NCBI GenBank assembly: GCA_013397845.1
Contig: VZTG01009363.1
Coordinates: 525,711 to 589,710, forward strand
Reading direction: 5' to 3'
DNA from: Melanocharis versteri
Taxonomy: Eukaryota > Chordata > Aves > Passeriformes > Melanocharitidae
DNA length: 64,000 nucleotides
Shown here: piece by piece, positions 25,049 through 36,429 of the stretch
Numbering within the stretch: position 1 is the first letter of the stretch
Layout: every line of letters starts with the position of its first letter
Notes under the pieces: model-generated
Seen by the model: only the letters and a program-made list of their open reading frames with translations
What the model was told of the DNA's origin: nothing
The model's database searches: none
Made by a program: the position numbers and the translations under genes

Positions 25049-28000
25049 GTGGGCACCGCCGGGACCCCGGCCCCCTGCCCCTGCTCCCTTTCCCTGCCCC
25101 TGCTCCCTGCCCCTGTCCCTGTCCCTGCTCCTTTTTTTTTCAAATCCCGCCACGGCTCCAGGGGCACCGCCCTGAGCCGGGCCGAGTGTGGGGGTCTCAC
25201 ACGCCGGCGCTGTCCCACTGCCTCCCACCCCAGGGATCTGAACACGGGAATTACTCATCCTCTCGCAACTCCTTACTTGATATCCCAGCCTCACAGTGTC
25301 GGGTGGTGGCATTGCCCTGTACGTGGGGAAGAGCCGGAGTCTGTTCGCCCTGGCAAATGGCTGGTCCCCGCTGACGCTGTGAAACTCTGTTGCAGATCAG
25401 TTTCCCCTGCTCACAACGAAGAGGGTGTTCTGGAAGGGAGTGCTGGAGGAGCTGCTGTGGTTCATCAAGGTTCGGTGTTCGGGGGTCTCTGGGGGTGGTG
25501 GGCCTGAGAGTGGCGTCCTCAGAAGGAACTGGTGGGCCGTGGATTAAGGCATTTGGGTAACTGCAGCTGCTTCTGTTCCTATGACGGAAGAAGTGCAACC
25601 CCCTAATACTGTGACCACACATGGAAGGCCATTGTCTTCAATTCTGCATTTTAGTGCAGACTATTGCTACCAGTGCAATCAGAACAGTTTCTCTTCTGTT
25701 TCTTTTTAAGGGAGATAATCTGAAATAGTGAGGGCTTTGTCTAATTTGAATATACTCCACAGCTATAAAGCCTAATGCAGTCTCTTTTCTTGGTGTTTTA
25801 ATCAGAAATAATAATATGAAATAGATAGTAGGCAATTTAATGATCTGCTTTTTAATATTGAGATAGCTTGTTTTGGACAGAAGCAAGCAGAGTGGAACCA
25901 CAGGTGAAGTGAGACTGATGAAAACGCTAGGCTTTTTAGTAGCAAAAAGAGATCTAATAGAGCTAATAGCTGTAGCTAGTGTAATAAAATTCAACTATAG
26001 GTAGTCCATTACAATGTAAGTGTTCCTTTATATGTTGTGATATTGTGCAGGTATGGGAGACTCTACGTAACCATCTGCTAGATAGCAGGACTGAAATACA
26101 CATTCATTTTTTAAAAGCTTTTGGTTTTGTTTTGCTTTTTTTTTTTTTTTCAAATGTAAAAGACTAGACACTCCCCAAAACAGCATAATTTCTGTGTTGG
26201 ATTTTTGAGTGTGCTGATTTGGACATCTTGCAGGATTCAGTGACATTTTTCTGGGTTATTTTCTCATTTTTGTCATTTTAACAAAAGACCTTAAGCTTAT
26301 TATAGGTGTCTTGGCAAAGACAGTGCCTAGGCCATACATTTTTTGTTAGTCTATTTTCATCACTCTGTAAAGTAACCTCTTGTTCTCCGCAAATGTGCCT
26401 AGGAAATGACATTCCACAGTTGACCTTGAGGCTGTACTGTTTGTGCATTCACAAAGGGTGAGAATCCTGAGTTAAACAACAGCAGCATGGCACTTCAAAC
26501 TCAACCCCAGGATGTTGCTCAAAAGTTTTGTTCTGTCCATGTGCAAGAACCTCATCCTGTACATTAATTACACTGTTCATTCTTTATGAATGGAGAAATA
26601 TTGTAGACTATCAAAGCTTAATACAACTGCTTCAAATCATGTCCTCTGTGTTGGAATTAGGATGCAGACTTCTCACTGTGTTTTGTAGGGTTCTACAAAT
26701 GCCAAAGAGCTCTCTGCAAAAGGTGTGAAGATTTGGGATGCTAATGGGTCACGTGAGTTCCTGGATAAGCAGGGTTTCAGCACCAGAGAGGAGGGTGATT
26801 TGGGACCAGTGTATGGTTTCCAGTGGAGGCATTTTGGAGCAGAATACAAAGATATGCACACAGGTAATCGAATCCAAATACAGTCTTGATTGCTTAGTGA
26901 GACAGCTGTGACACATCCCTTCCAGAAGTCTACATGGAATGGACTGTTTTTAAGGAACCATTCACAGCAAACTGGTAGCCAGAATAAAGAGTGTTTGAGA
27001 GAGTTAATTTAACTTGTTTTTCCTTACTCAGTCTTAATTACCCTGAAAGATGTAGCTTTGTATACTGTAGCTTGGTGTTTGTGGAACAGATGAGTCATAA
27101 GGCACACGCTGTTATTCCGTTACCTCGGGCAGATGTGGTTGCTGATAGCTGGAAGGACGTGTGTGCTGCAGTCCAGAGACCTGAGCTAGCTCCATTTGAT
27201 AACAGTGGAACACAGGCTGCCCTCTCTGTACACCAGTGCAGGGTCCATGAAATAGCTGTGCTGGAAAGAACTGGCATCAGTGCACTACATTCACTGGAGG
27301 CAGTGGAAGAGAGATTTTTCCATTCTGCATCTGAAACAAAGTAGGATGTTTGCATAGCTGATGGTGCTGTGGACAGAACAGCTGTGGCAAGTTGTGATGT
27401 GATGCAGTACCTGTTGTTATTTTCAGTGGAACTGGTTCATTAAACTGACTCTCAAATGTATTGATTCCTCTTTTCCAAGTCACTGAAGGAGAGGATGTAG
27501 AAAATGTTTAGAGGGCTGCCATTAAGAAAAAGGGGTCAAAAACCAGATTGTCACTGTCTGGTGTGATTTTTTAACTTGGATGAACAACATGGTTAGTTAT
27601 CTAGGTGGAGTTTCATGTTGGTTTTTTTTTCAGTACAGCCTCAAATTGAAGCTCACATTAATTACAGCTATTAGACTTAGTATGGCATGTTGACCACTAG
27701 CAGAATACAGTTTTATGGTAACAAAAATGATGCAAATTGTGAACTGACACATCTGGAAATTTACAGAGTTTCTCAGCTTAAAAGGTCTAAGGCATAACAT
27801 AGCATGGGAGAAAAGAACAAGAGAAATTCCCATAGGTTTCCTTACGAATAGATTTCCTTAAGTTGCATTACTAATGGATAGGTAATTAGCTTCAGGAACT
27901 CACTTAACCATTTGACAAGGCTTCTGGCATGGTATTGCTGGCAAAAGAGTTCCCTGAAATGCTAATTGTGAATTACTACCTTGTTTGCCAGCTTGGGTCT

Positions 28001-31000
28001 CCCTGTAACCATAATTTGGTGTTGCTGCAATAAGAGTTATTAGAAAAAAGTAGTTACCAGCCATGCTGATTCACTGGCATGAGTTAGAGCAATGATTAAC
28101 AACTAATGACTTTTTTATTCTGAAATCCATTTTAATGGTCAGCTAATTTCAGAAAATTTCTTACGTAATTGGTATTGAGCCTAAAATTCAGCCGGTGGGT
28201 AGCATTGGGTGAAATGTAGTATCCTGTGCTACACATGATTAAAGTTCCCTTCTGGAGCTAAATGCTATGGAAGTTTAGTTTTCACACATGACCTTGTGAG
28301 TGCTAGATGGATGCATTTATTCATCTGTCAAAAACTTTCTACTTTTGAGTGTGTAAAGAATGCTGGCACCTGGCAAACTGGTCTGTGCATAATTTTTTTT
28401 TTTTTATGTAAGAAGAACACTGTAGCATGCAAATTGAACATCTAGAAAGGCATTTTAATCCCGAAATGCAATGAGCAAATCAGTCTAAATACCATAACTG
28501 ACTAGGTAATACCTTGTCTATTCCAGTACAGCTCTTGTCCTATTCAGGTAACAAGTCAGCATGAGTGATAAAATATCATGCTTTGTCCAGCCAGTTTTTT
28601 TGTATTGCAATTTTTGTTCCTTGGGATTTAGTGATTATACAGACTTTTTACTTGGTCTTAAAAAAAGTCAAGCTGTTGAAAATGGAATAAATAGGAATGG
28701 TCCTATTTCAGTGGGTGCTAAAGGTACTCAAATCACACAAAAGAATTGGGGGGACATACAAAAATATCATCATGAGAATTTTACAAGCTCTGGAGCATCC
28801 TATGAAAGACCAAGAACAACCTATGTTTAGAGGATGACAACTTATTAATCAGTTTCAAAGTTGCAATAAAATCTTCAGAGGTTGTCATTTGGGTGTCATG
28901 TTTCAGTGGGAAATGGGCTGAGTGTTAAAAAAATACCATGACTTGAATCTGTCTGGTTTAGATCTTATTTGTTATATTTCTTCAGATTACTCCAACCAAG
29001 GAGTTGATCAGTTGCAAAAAGTGATTGACACGATCAAAAACAATCCAGATGACAGAAGAATCATTATGTGTGCTTGGAATCCCAAAGGTATTCAACAGCT
29101 GGCGTAAAGTCAATGCAGTTGTACATTATATTGCTGTGTGCTAAATCATGTTCTATTCCTGTGTCAACAGTCAGTTCCATTTGGTGTCCTTGTTCATTCT
29201 TTGTAAAACTACCAGGAGTGCTGTAAAAATGGCCTGGGGTTATAATCTTGATTCTCTTTCTACTTAATCCTCATGTTCAGCTCTCAAAATTAATGAACCC
29301 TTTCTTCAGAGTTTTTCTTTCCAGGTTAAAGTGAGGGATATACCAGTGTCTTTGGCATACAGTCTATTCAAAGACAGTAACTCTTATTTTAAAATGCAAA
29401 AAAATCCAAACCATAAAAAGTATATTAAAGCAATGTGTCTGGCTTTTAGCCATGTAATCTATTGTAAACTTAACCCTTAAAACTAGAGAACAAAAGTATT
29501 ATTTGTGTTGTAATCTCCTCCTTGAACATAGGCTCATGTGATGAACCTGTATCATAGGAATGATGGGGTCTATTTATACATAGGTATCCACTCACTCTGT
29601 AGGGCAGCTTCTAAACAAGAGCTACTGCAAGAGAATGTTTAACTTCAACAGTGATAGACCTGTGCTCCAAAAAAATCACACAGCATTTTCCACTGGAGTC
29701 TGAAAGGGTGTGCCACATGCTACTGCTGTTATTTTCAAGGTTAAACGTTCTCAGAAGATATCTGGTGAAAGTTTTCTTTGTCAAGCTGTAATTTTACTCT
29801 GTGCACTTTTTAAGTGTAGAAAAACACTCAAAAGATCTTCTGATTTCTGATTTTTTTTTTAATTGATCATTACTTTTATATCTCAACAAGCACATTGCAA
29901 TGGGAAGAGAGCGAGATTAAGCAATTGGAATTTGCTTTAGGGTGCATGCTTAATTTTACTCTTAATGCCTTCCTTTTAGGGAATTCAACTGTCTCACCAC
30001 AGTGTGTAGAAATAAACTGCTGTGCAGCATTATGGCATAAATCTGTTCTGTGGAATATCTGTTTATGACTTTCTGGTTATACAACCCAGGAGGCAGCTTG
30101 TCATGACCTGGACTTAATTGCTTGGGCAGCAGGTGCTTATAAACAAGAGCAAAAAGCAACAGAATGACAATGCAGTTGGCTCTCTACCGTGTCTCATTAC
30201 ATGCTTGTTTAGGTTTTGCATCTTCTACATTTATAACACAGTAATGCTGTTACTGTTTTATCTCCCTGCACCTTCTGTACCGCAATTCCTAGATATTTCC
30301 CTGATGGCTTTGCCTCCATGCCATGCCCTTTGCCAGTTCTATGTTCTGAATGGTGAATTGTCTTGCCAACTCTATCAGAGGTCTGGAGACATGGGACTAG
30401 GAGTGCCTTTTAATATTGCCAGCTATTCACTGCTCACATACATGATTGCCCATGTCACAGGGCTGAAGGTAGGCTATTTAATCATTTTATTTATTCTTGT
30501 CTGAGAAATGAGGGACTAAAAGATAAGGCTCTTCATGTCATGTCCAAGAAAAACTGGAATGAACATACTGTTTGAAATCTTGCTGAAATACGTGTGGAAA
30601 AGGGCCCTTTGAATTTGATGTGAATTGCCTCTGGTTTGTATGGGCAGTTAGAATCAGCAATGTAAGAATTTTTAAATTCAGGTTGAGTAGAAGATCCTTT
30701 CAGGTCTTGACTGTGTCAAAACTGACCTGTTCAGTAGTCTCAGAGATCTGAACTGAGTGCTTGTCCTTATGGGATAGTAACATACAAGTGATAAGATTGT
30801 GTAGCATGTGTTCATTGCAAGTGAACAGTAGCTCAGCAGTTGCTTTCAAGGTTCTAATTTGGATATTATGCCTGACTTCCAGCTAAAATTTCAGCTGTAT
30901 TTCTTTGATTTCCTACTGTAGATGATTATGTAGAGTGGTAGTATGTGCTCAAATAGCTCCTGCCCTGACTTCAGAGCTGTATTTCGTAATTTGAGAAGAG

Positions 31001-32928
31001 AAATTTAAGTGCATGACAGTCTTGTACAAGGGAAAACCCCTTTTCTTTAGGGCATGTAAAAAATTACACTAGAAGGGCCTTCTGTGCCTCATCCTGCCAC
31101 CAGCAGCATGAAGGGGAGCTTCTTAAAACAGGGCAGGAGGGAAGAATCAGACTTCACGGCAATTGCAGAAATTAGTCCAAGGTACTAAAAAAAGTGAAGT
31201 TTAACGTTATGTCCAGCTGTTGCCTCTCAGCCACTTCCTCTCATGGCTTCGGTGGTTTTCAGTGTAACGTATCTGAGGGCTGATCAGCATTGGTCAGAGG
31301 CTGGCAAAAGAGCCAATAAAACGTCCCCACGTTAAATTCCATTGCTCAGGGGCTGCTAAGTCGCAGAACTTGCAAGCTTGCAGACCCCATCTGGGTGCTT
31401 GCCTGTGCCTGACACCTCCACTGCTGTTTAGTAGTGGCTGAGGCAACTGCCCTGAAGCCAGCTTTGGTGAGCTGTACATACTAGAAGTGGAATGGAAGAG
31501 CTGGATGTCACTGCTGCTCCTGTTTCTGTCTCGGTGAGCAGATCAGTATTGCTCCATTCATTTACCAAAGCTACTGTCATAGCAGGATTTCAAAGATGAA
31601 TTTTTTGGTAAGCTAGTGGAAATTTCATTATATTTTCCATTAATTATGCATTAGTCAGAGAAGCTTGTGCTCTTCAAAGCTTTCAAGGATACAATCCAGT
31701 ACAGAAGCTGCAATTCCACAATAGTCAGATGCTGAGAATCAATAGTTTAAGCTTTGTAATGTTTTGCTTTCTTGGAACCTGACTGTTTGAAAACCACGTG
31801 TATTCTTCATTCTTTTCAGCCTGGAGAGTTCATACACACCTTAGGGGATGCTCACATATATCTGAACCATGTGGAACCTCTAAAAGTCCAAGTAAGTACT
31901 TATTCTGTATTCTGTCCTTTTATCTTCCACAGTGCTTATTCAATGCAGAATTACCTTGGTATTTTAAATATCCTTTTGCAGATATTAATTTGTGTGGCTT
32001 TTTTTCTCATGTCTATCCTAATAACTGTAGTGTCTTAACATCTGTTCCATTCAGGTTGCAAACAGAAATACTATACAAGCATGATCGAAATGTACATCTG
32101 TGTACTGCTCTAGAACCAAGTTAGAGGTCCAGAATCTGTACTTTCGATTTTGAAAATAATTCCACCTAATCCCAGTAACACAAAATAAAATGTCTTTGTA
32201 ACATATCAGAAAATAATAACTTAAAATTCCCAGAGTTAATCAATAATACTGTCTGGCTGAGAAAGGCTACATTTTCTTCAGGAAGTAATTCATTGCAGTG
32301 GGATAAAATCAGTGTTTGATTTGATTAGACTAAGCTTGGACTGAATGTCCTCACTACTAGTATGGTTCAAAACCATCCAGAGAAGTAGTTATTGATTCAG
32401 ACCTGAATGATCCTGTGAGAAGCTGTAGAACATTTGATGCATGGGTCAGATGGGATGGGATGCATTTGATTCGGGTCAGATTTTCCAATTTAATTTCCCC
32501 TGGAAGGAATATAGTCTGTAACCACGAGAACTGATTTGCCAACTGAAAGTCCTTGCAGTACATTTGGATGATCAGGGAATTCACCTGAAAATTATGCTAC
32601 TGCTCCCAGTGAAAATACTAAGGTAGATTCTACCTAACTGTATTGGAATTTTCTTAAAGTTTTTTTTCATAGTACAAGTCTTCTTGGTGGGGAGGGAAAT
32701 CCTACATATTGTAATCTGATTTGAGATTGAGAACACAAAGTCTCTGCTTTCAAGTATTAGCTTTATACAGTAAGCTTGCTTTTATTTCAGCTTCAGAGAG
32801 AGCCAAGACCTTTCCCCAAACTCAGAATTCTTCGTGAGATTAAAGACATCAGCGACTTTAAGGCAGAAGACTTCCAGATTGAAGATTATAATCCTCATCC
32901 ACCTATTAAAATGGAGATGGCTGTCTAA
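24877..32928 (+). CDS. TYMS: Thymidylate synthase, seven exons
   Basis: The joined CDS is 24877-25048, 25396-25469, 26689-26863, 28986-29087, 30293-30468, 31820-31891 and 32791-32928. It encodes 302 residues. Exon lengths 2 to 6 (74, 175, 102, 176, 72) equal those of human TYMS as I know them. The enzyme converts dUMP and methylene-THF to dTMP and DHF, the de novo source of thymidylate. Visible active-site elements are the phosphate-binding Arg39 (QDRTGTG), Arg164-Arg165 (DDRRIIMCAWNP) and the nucleophile Cys184 in ALPPCHALC, equivalent to human Cys195, plus NIASY and HTLGDAHIYLNH for substrate binding. The C-terminus ends KMEMAV as in human. The N-terminal extension before GELQYL is about 11 residues shorter than in human and poorly conserved, which is normal for this family. 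The start at 24877 is the only ATG in frame near the conserved core. Confidence 0.98.
25071..25140 (+). repeat. CCCTG-type polypyrimidine repeat in TYMS intron 1
   Basis: Degenerate tandem units of ccctg/ccctt ending in a T9 run, starting about 20 bp after exon 1. It is roughly complementary in character to the polypurine tract 340 bp upstream. Confidence 0.85.
25396..25469 (+). CDS. TYMS: TYMS exon 2
   Basis: 74 nt, acceptor 'tgttgcag', donor AAG|gttcgg. Encodes FPLLTTKRVFWKGVLEELLW. The donor is weaker than the consensus (gttcgg) but in the conserved position. Confidence 0.97.
25470..26688 (+). other. TYMS: TYMS intron 2
   Basis: Intron of 1.2 kb. Base composition returns to AT-rich within 150 bp. 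It contains a T run at about 26139-26150. No other feature recognised. Confidence 0.8.
26689..26863 (+). CDS. TYMS: TYMS exon 3
   Basis: 175 nt, acceptor 'ttttgtag', donor ACAG|gtaatc. Encodes GVKIWDANGSREFL and GDLGPVYGFQWRHFGAEY, typical of the folate/dUMP pocket. Confidence 0.98.
26864..28985 (+). other. TYMS: TYMS intron 3
   Basis: Intron of 2.1 kb. Open frames at 26.99-27.36 kb on both strands have no splice context or known homology. No repeat recognised. Confidence 0.75.
28986..29087 (+). CDS. TYMS: TYMS exon 4
   Basis: 102 nt, acceptor 'cttcag', donor AAAG|gtattc. Encodes QGVDQLQKVIDTIK and the arginine pair in DDRRIIMCAWNP that reaches into the partner subunit's dUMP site. Confidence 0.98.
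29088..30292 (+). other. TYMS: TYMS intron 4
   Basis: Intron of 1.2 kb, AT-rich. Nothing else recognised. Confidence 0.8.
30293..30468 (+). CDS. TYMS: TYMS exon 5 (catalytic cysteine)
   Basis: 176 nt, acceptor 'attcctag', donor AAG|gtaggc. Encodes the nucleophile segment ALPPCHALCQFYV and QRSGDMGLGVPFNIASY. Confidence 0.98.
30469..31819 (+). other. TYMS: TYMS intron 5
   Basis: Intron of 1.35 kb. No exon, repeat or RNA gene recognised. Confidence 0.8.
31820..31891 (+). CDS. TYMS: TYMS exon 6
   Basis: 72 nt, 24 whole codons, acceptor 'cttttcag', donor CAA|gtaagt. Encodes PGEFIHTLGDAHIYLNHVEP. Confidence 0.98.
31892..32790 (+). other. TYMS: TYMS intron 6
   Basis: Intron of 0.9 kb. Nothing recognised beyond the splice signals. 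Confidence 0.8.
32791..32928 (+). CDS. TYMS: TYMS exon 7 (stop codon)
   Basis: Acceptor 'tatttcag'. Encodes REPRPFPKLRILRE through the conserved C-terminus IKMEMAV, then TAA at 32926-32928. Confidence 0.98.
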   Translation, partial: LQREPRPFPKLRILREIKDISDFKAEDFQIEDYNPHPPIKMEMAV

Positions 32929-33360
32929 TGCTATAAACCAGCATTAAATATTAACATGGAAATGTACCTAAGGTACTTAGTTTCTCTAAAGTGATGGGGC
33001 TTTTATATACTTGAAAAGGCATTTGCTTTGTTGTTATGAAGAAATCGATACTCACAGACCAGATCTGCCTTCAGTTCTATCTGGTAGCTGTACAGGACAG
33101 ATGATTATTCCTGACATGCTATGCAGATGTTAACCCAGTTTTAAGTTGTTAGAGAGTACTTTTCTACATGTTGTTTCAGTTACCAGTGGCCATTTCTGTT
33201 ACCATTCAGTTACTATGTGTGAGTAGCACGTACTTATGTGCTTGATCTGGTACTAGGAAAAAGAACTTATATGTGTGGTAGAGGATTCCTTCAAGGTGGA
33301 AAAAATCGTTAAATATATCCTAAGGAGTGTATGTTTAATAAAGCTTTTTTTAAAAAAATC
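32929..33360 (+). other. TYMS: TYMS 3'UTR with poly(A) signal
   Basis: AATAAA at 33337-33342 is the first canonical signal after the stop, giving a 3'UTR of about 430 nt. The cleavage point is approximate. Confidence 0.7.
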
Positions 33361-36300
33361 TTCTGGAAGGGATGATGCATATTTAATTTTGGTGTGGTTT
33401 TTTTATAGTTAGTAGTAAAAAAGGCTTGGAAAACAAAGTGTCTTGAAGGGTAACATCTGGCAAGGAAAACCAAACTTCCCATGGTCTTCACAGACAAACC
33501 ATCAGGAAGGCAAAAGATTTTAATGGAATCTTGCTGGAAATGCAATCTCTGCACGATGTCTCTGTAGCAGCAATTTTTTTTTTATTCCCCAACCCTACAT
33601 GAATGACTAATTTGATATAAATCAAACAGAGCTGTAGTTAAACAGAGGTTACCAGATAGTGTTAGTAATCAGCTGTCTGTCACCATTTAAAACCAGATCC
33701 CACAAACATATGGACTAATTTTGCAGCCTGAAGCAGTAAAACGTAGAGATCATAGTATTTGTAGGAATGGAGTTCATTAATTAAATTGTAGCAGAATTCA
33801 GCTTTCAAATCTCATCCTTGTAACTTCTGCAGTAACTTATAAAATTCCTCTTCAGGAATTTAATTGTGAGTAATGTGTGGTTAATATTCAGATGTAGAAT
33901 ACTCAATACATATTTGAACATGTGGAAAAATGCATAGTAATTTTTTAAATTAAATTTTACAGTCAATAACCTGGTAAATATTGGGAAACTGTGCAATTTC
34001 AGATAATTCTAAGAATTTAATAATTAGTGTGCTTTCATTCAGGGTCCTGTGTAAGAAGACCATTAAACCAAACTGATCATAACTTTGAAAAGCATACTTT
34101 GCATAAAAATTATTCGCATATGTCATTATACTGATTTTCCTTACACTGATCACTGATCTTCAGACTAATTTTTTTCTAGCACAAAAATTTGTTCTCTTTT
34201 CCTGACATTTAGCCCAACACAGCAAGATTGCATGAAAAAATCTCTGCCTGTTGTAAGCATGCCAAATGTAAAGAGACCACGGCTTATTAGAAAGGTTCTT
34301 AATATCCACGGTAGTGCATGATTCTTGAAGAGAGATGAGCAGACTATGTGCTATTTCAGCTTCGATCCTGTGAGAAGCTGGGAATGGTCAAACTTCATCC
34401 TTTCCTGAGGCGGCATTAAATGGACACTCAGTAGCCAGCCTGGAGTTGAATGCACTTGGGTCTTCTCTCAAATTACTGAACTCACAGGTGGTAACAGTGC
34501 TCTTGTTACTGCACCTGAGAGCTGTGTCACATGCTCCTCCTAATAAACTCAATCTCAGCTCTACTGGTCTGGTATTCTAAAGTCACCTAGTTCAGATGGT
34601 CCAGGTGTTACCTTTTCATTAGTGCTATGTCCCAGCTGTAGGCTGTCAGCCACTTCTTACCATGTGCCTACTTCTCTAAGTTAAAGGTTCTTGAGTGTTC
34701 CTACAGTCCTCTAAAGTACAAGGAAACAGATTAAACTGCACATTCACTTAACAGTTCTGCCCACACTCAGCAAGTTAAGTTCCTTTTGCTGGAAACCACT
34801 TTATGTAACACTGCAGATAAGGTGGATTCTGCAGGACATTTTAGCAAGTGTAGCCAGAGAGGATGTGAAATGAAGTTGGCCTCAGGGCTTTACTAGTGGG
34901 AATTAGCAATTCCAGTGGTTATCCAGGACAGGAATGCCTAGCCAAGGGAAGAATTCTGAATGGGAATCATTTACTTCATAAATTACAGAGGAGTTAGGTG
35001 TATGGACATACGTAGCATACATAGGCAGACCAATCTCTATAGCTCTGGAAGAGCTCCTAGTTTTTAGTATAGGAATTAACTACAATTTCAGTTCTCCTTT
35101 ATCAGCACAATTTACTATGAATAGCAGTTGAAGTGAAGCTTGTACCTTGAAGACCAAGAAGGTTTATGGTGCTCAAAAGATTAGAAAGATGTAAAAAGCA
35201 TTTACACAGCACATTTTAATGTGAGTAAAAGTAAAAATACATTTTAAAATTAGTAGGTATGAGACTTCTAGGAGCTTTCATGCAAAAATACGAATTTTTG
35301 AAGAGTTTTAATATATAAACAGGAGGTACTCAAGGAATTTTAATTTGCAAAATATGAACACTGTTCTTGCTGCAAAGATGACTACTATGACTGCAGACCA
35401 TATTCAGAGCGGTATTTTAGACAAAACATGGGACATTGCTAGATACTTTTGAGAGATGCATCCTTGTATAATTTCTCCACTTTCCAAGGGTCATTCAACA
35501 ACTCGGAGATAGCAATGAAATTTCTTACCACTTTGGTCAAATACCAGCTTCTACATTCCACCTTCTTAGATGAGCTTTTGTAACCCATGCTATCTCTGGC
35601 GTGTTATGGTACGTTGCAAAATTTGCCTTACTGGAATACCACAAAGAATATTAGTTATCTGATTATGGTGGACGAAGGGTCACAAAAGAAAGAACTGCTG
35701 AACTTTTGAGACAAACATCTATCGGATCAGCCATCAAAATCAAGTCTTCTAGTGAGCCTGACTTGGTGAGTTTGTCACCGTAGTGACTGGCACCTGTGAA
35801 GTGTCTGAATACGGAATGCAGCCCAGGTTTCAAGTGCCTTTATTAAAACCACAAACGGTTCACATTCACCTGCCTGCAGTTTAACCCACACTTCTAGCTT
35901 CCCTTTGCACAACACAAGTGTATGCTGTGACCACCATGTAGCAACATGTTTTTTAAGAAAAAAAGAGCAACAGCCATAGTCAGTTGTTACTGGAATTTTT
36001 TTATATAACTAACCTGTTTTCAAGTGTTTCACATACTTTGATATGATCAAACATTATAAAGTGCTAGACTAATTGACAGAGGCCCCCAAATCCATCCTAG
36101 AGATGACAGTGCCCACCAAGACATCCAAAGCCTTTTGATGCATGACATGAAACAACAAAAATTACAGCAGTGCACTACAGCAGCAAGCTTATGCTCAGAA
36201 ATCACAGTCATGACAGCTGAAGAAACTAATCAGACTGCCTTGAAGGATGGGGAGAGAAAGATTTTCTCATTGCTGCTGCATTTTGCAGAGCCTTTCTCTG
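33361..36300. other. Region between TYMS and the last ENOSF1 remnant
   Basis: AT-rich, about 2.9 kb. In mammals the terminal ENOSF1 exons and 3'UTR would be expected here on the minus strand. I looked for the conserved C-terminal ENOSF1 blocks (for example the HAGGVG segment) and could not find them. No other gene recognised. Confidence 0.55.
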
Positions 36301-36423
36301 GAACTTTTTGGCCATCAGCAGCACAGACAAGCTTTCATTCACACTTCCCAGCCTGCAGCTGTCAATTTGGAGATAACTCAAGGCCTTGGCTTGTAGAAGA
36401 TGTTTAAATATCACTCTGTTGTG
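36301..36423 (-). pseudogene. ENOSF1: ENOSF1 exon remnant D
   Basis: Close match to the human block: IFKHLLQAKAL, then LQIDSCRLGSVNE, then LSVLLMAKKF. Just upstream, the codon for the cysteine of GEQCHN is TGA (36424-36426 on the plus strand reads tca), and the bases before it are 'ttacac' where an 'ag' acceptor is expected. Behind AKKF no GT donor is present (TTCCAGAGAAAGG). Confidence 0.92.
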
Positions 36424-36429
36424 TCAGTG

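Larger units (their letters stand above)
24510..25060 (+). promoter_or_regulatory. TYMS: CpG island / TYMS promoter
   Basis: Dense CG dinucleotides and very high G+C contrast with the AT-rich surroundings. The island covers the presumed promoter, 5'UTR and coding exon 1. No TATA box is visible; GC boxes and E2F motifs lie within 130 bp of the start codon, as expected of a proliferation-regulated housekeeping promoter. The transcription start cannot be placed from sequence alone. Confidence 0.85.

Noticed and set aside
24222..25175. 317-codon plus-strand open frame across the TYMS promoter
   Set aside because: It is rich in Gly, Arg and Pro from GC-rich and polypurine sequence, runs through the CR1 tail and out of frame through TYMS exon 1. 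No family signature; an effect of composition.
24560..25312. 250-codon and other minus-strand open frames opposite TYMS exon 1
   Set aside because: Antisense shadows of the CpG island with low-complexity composition, crossing exon and intron alike.
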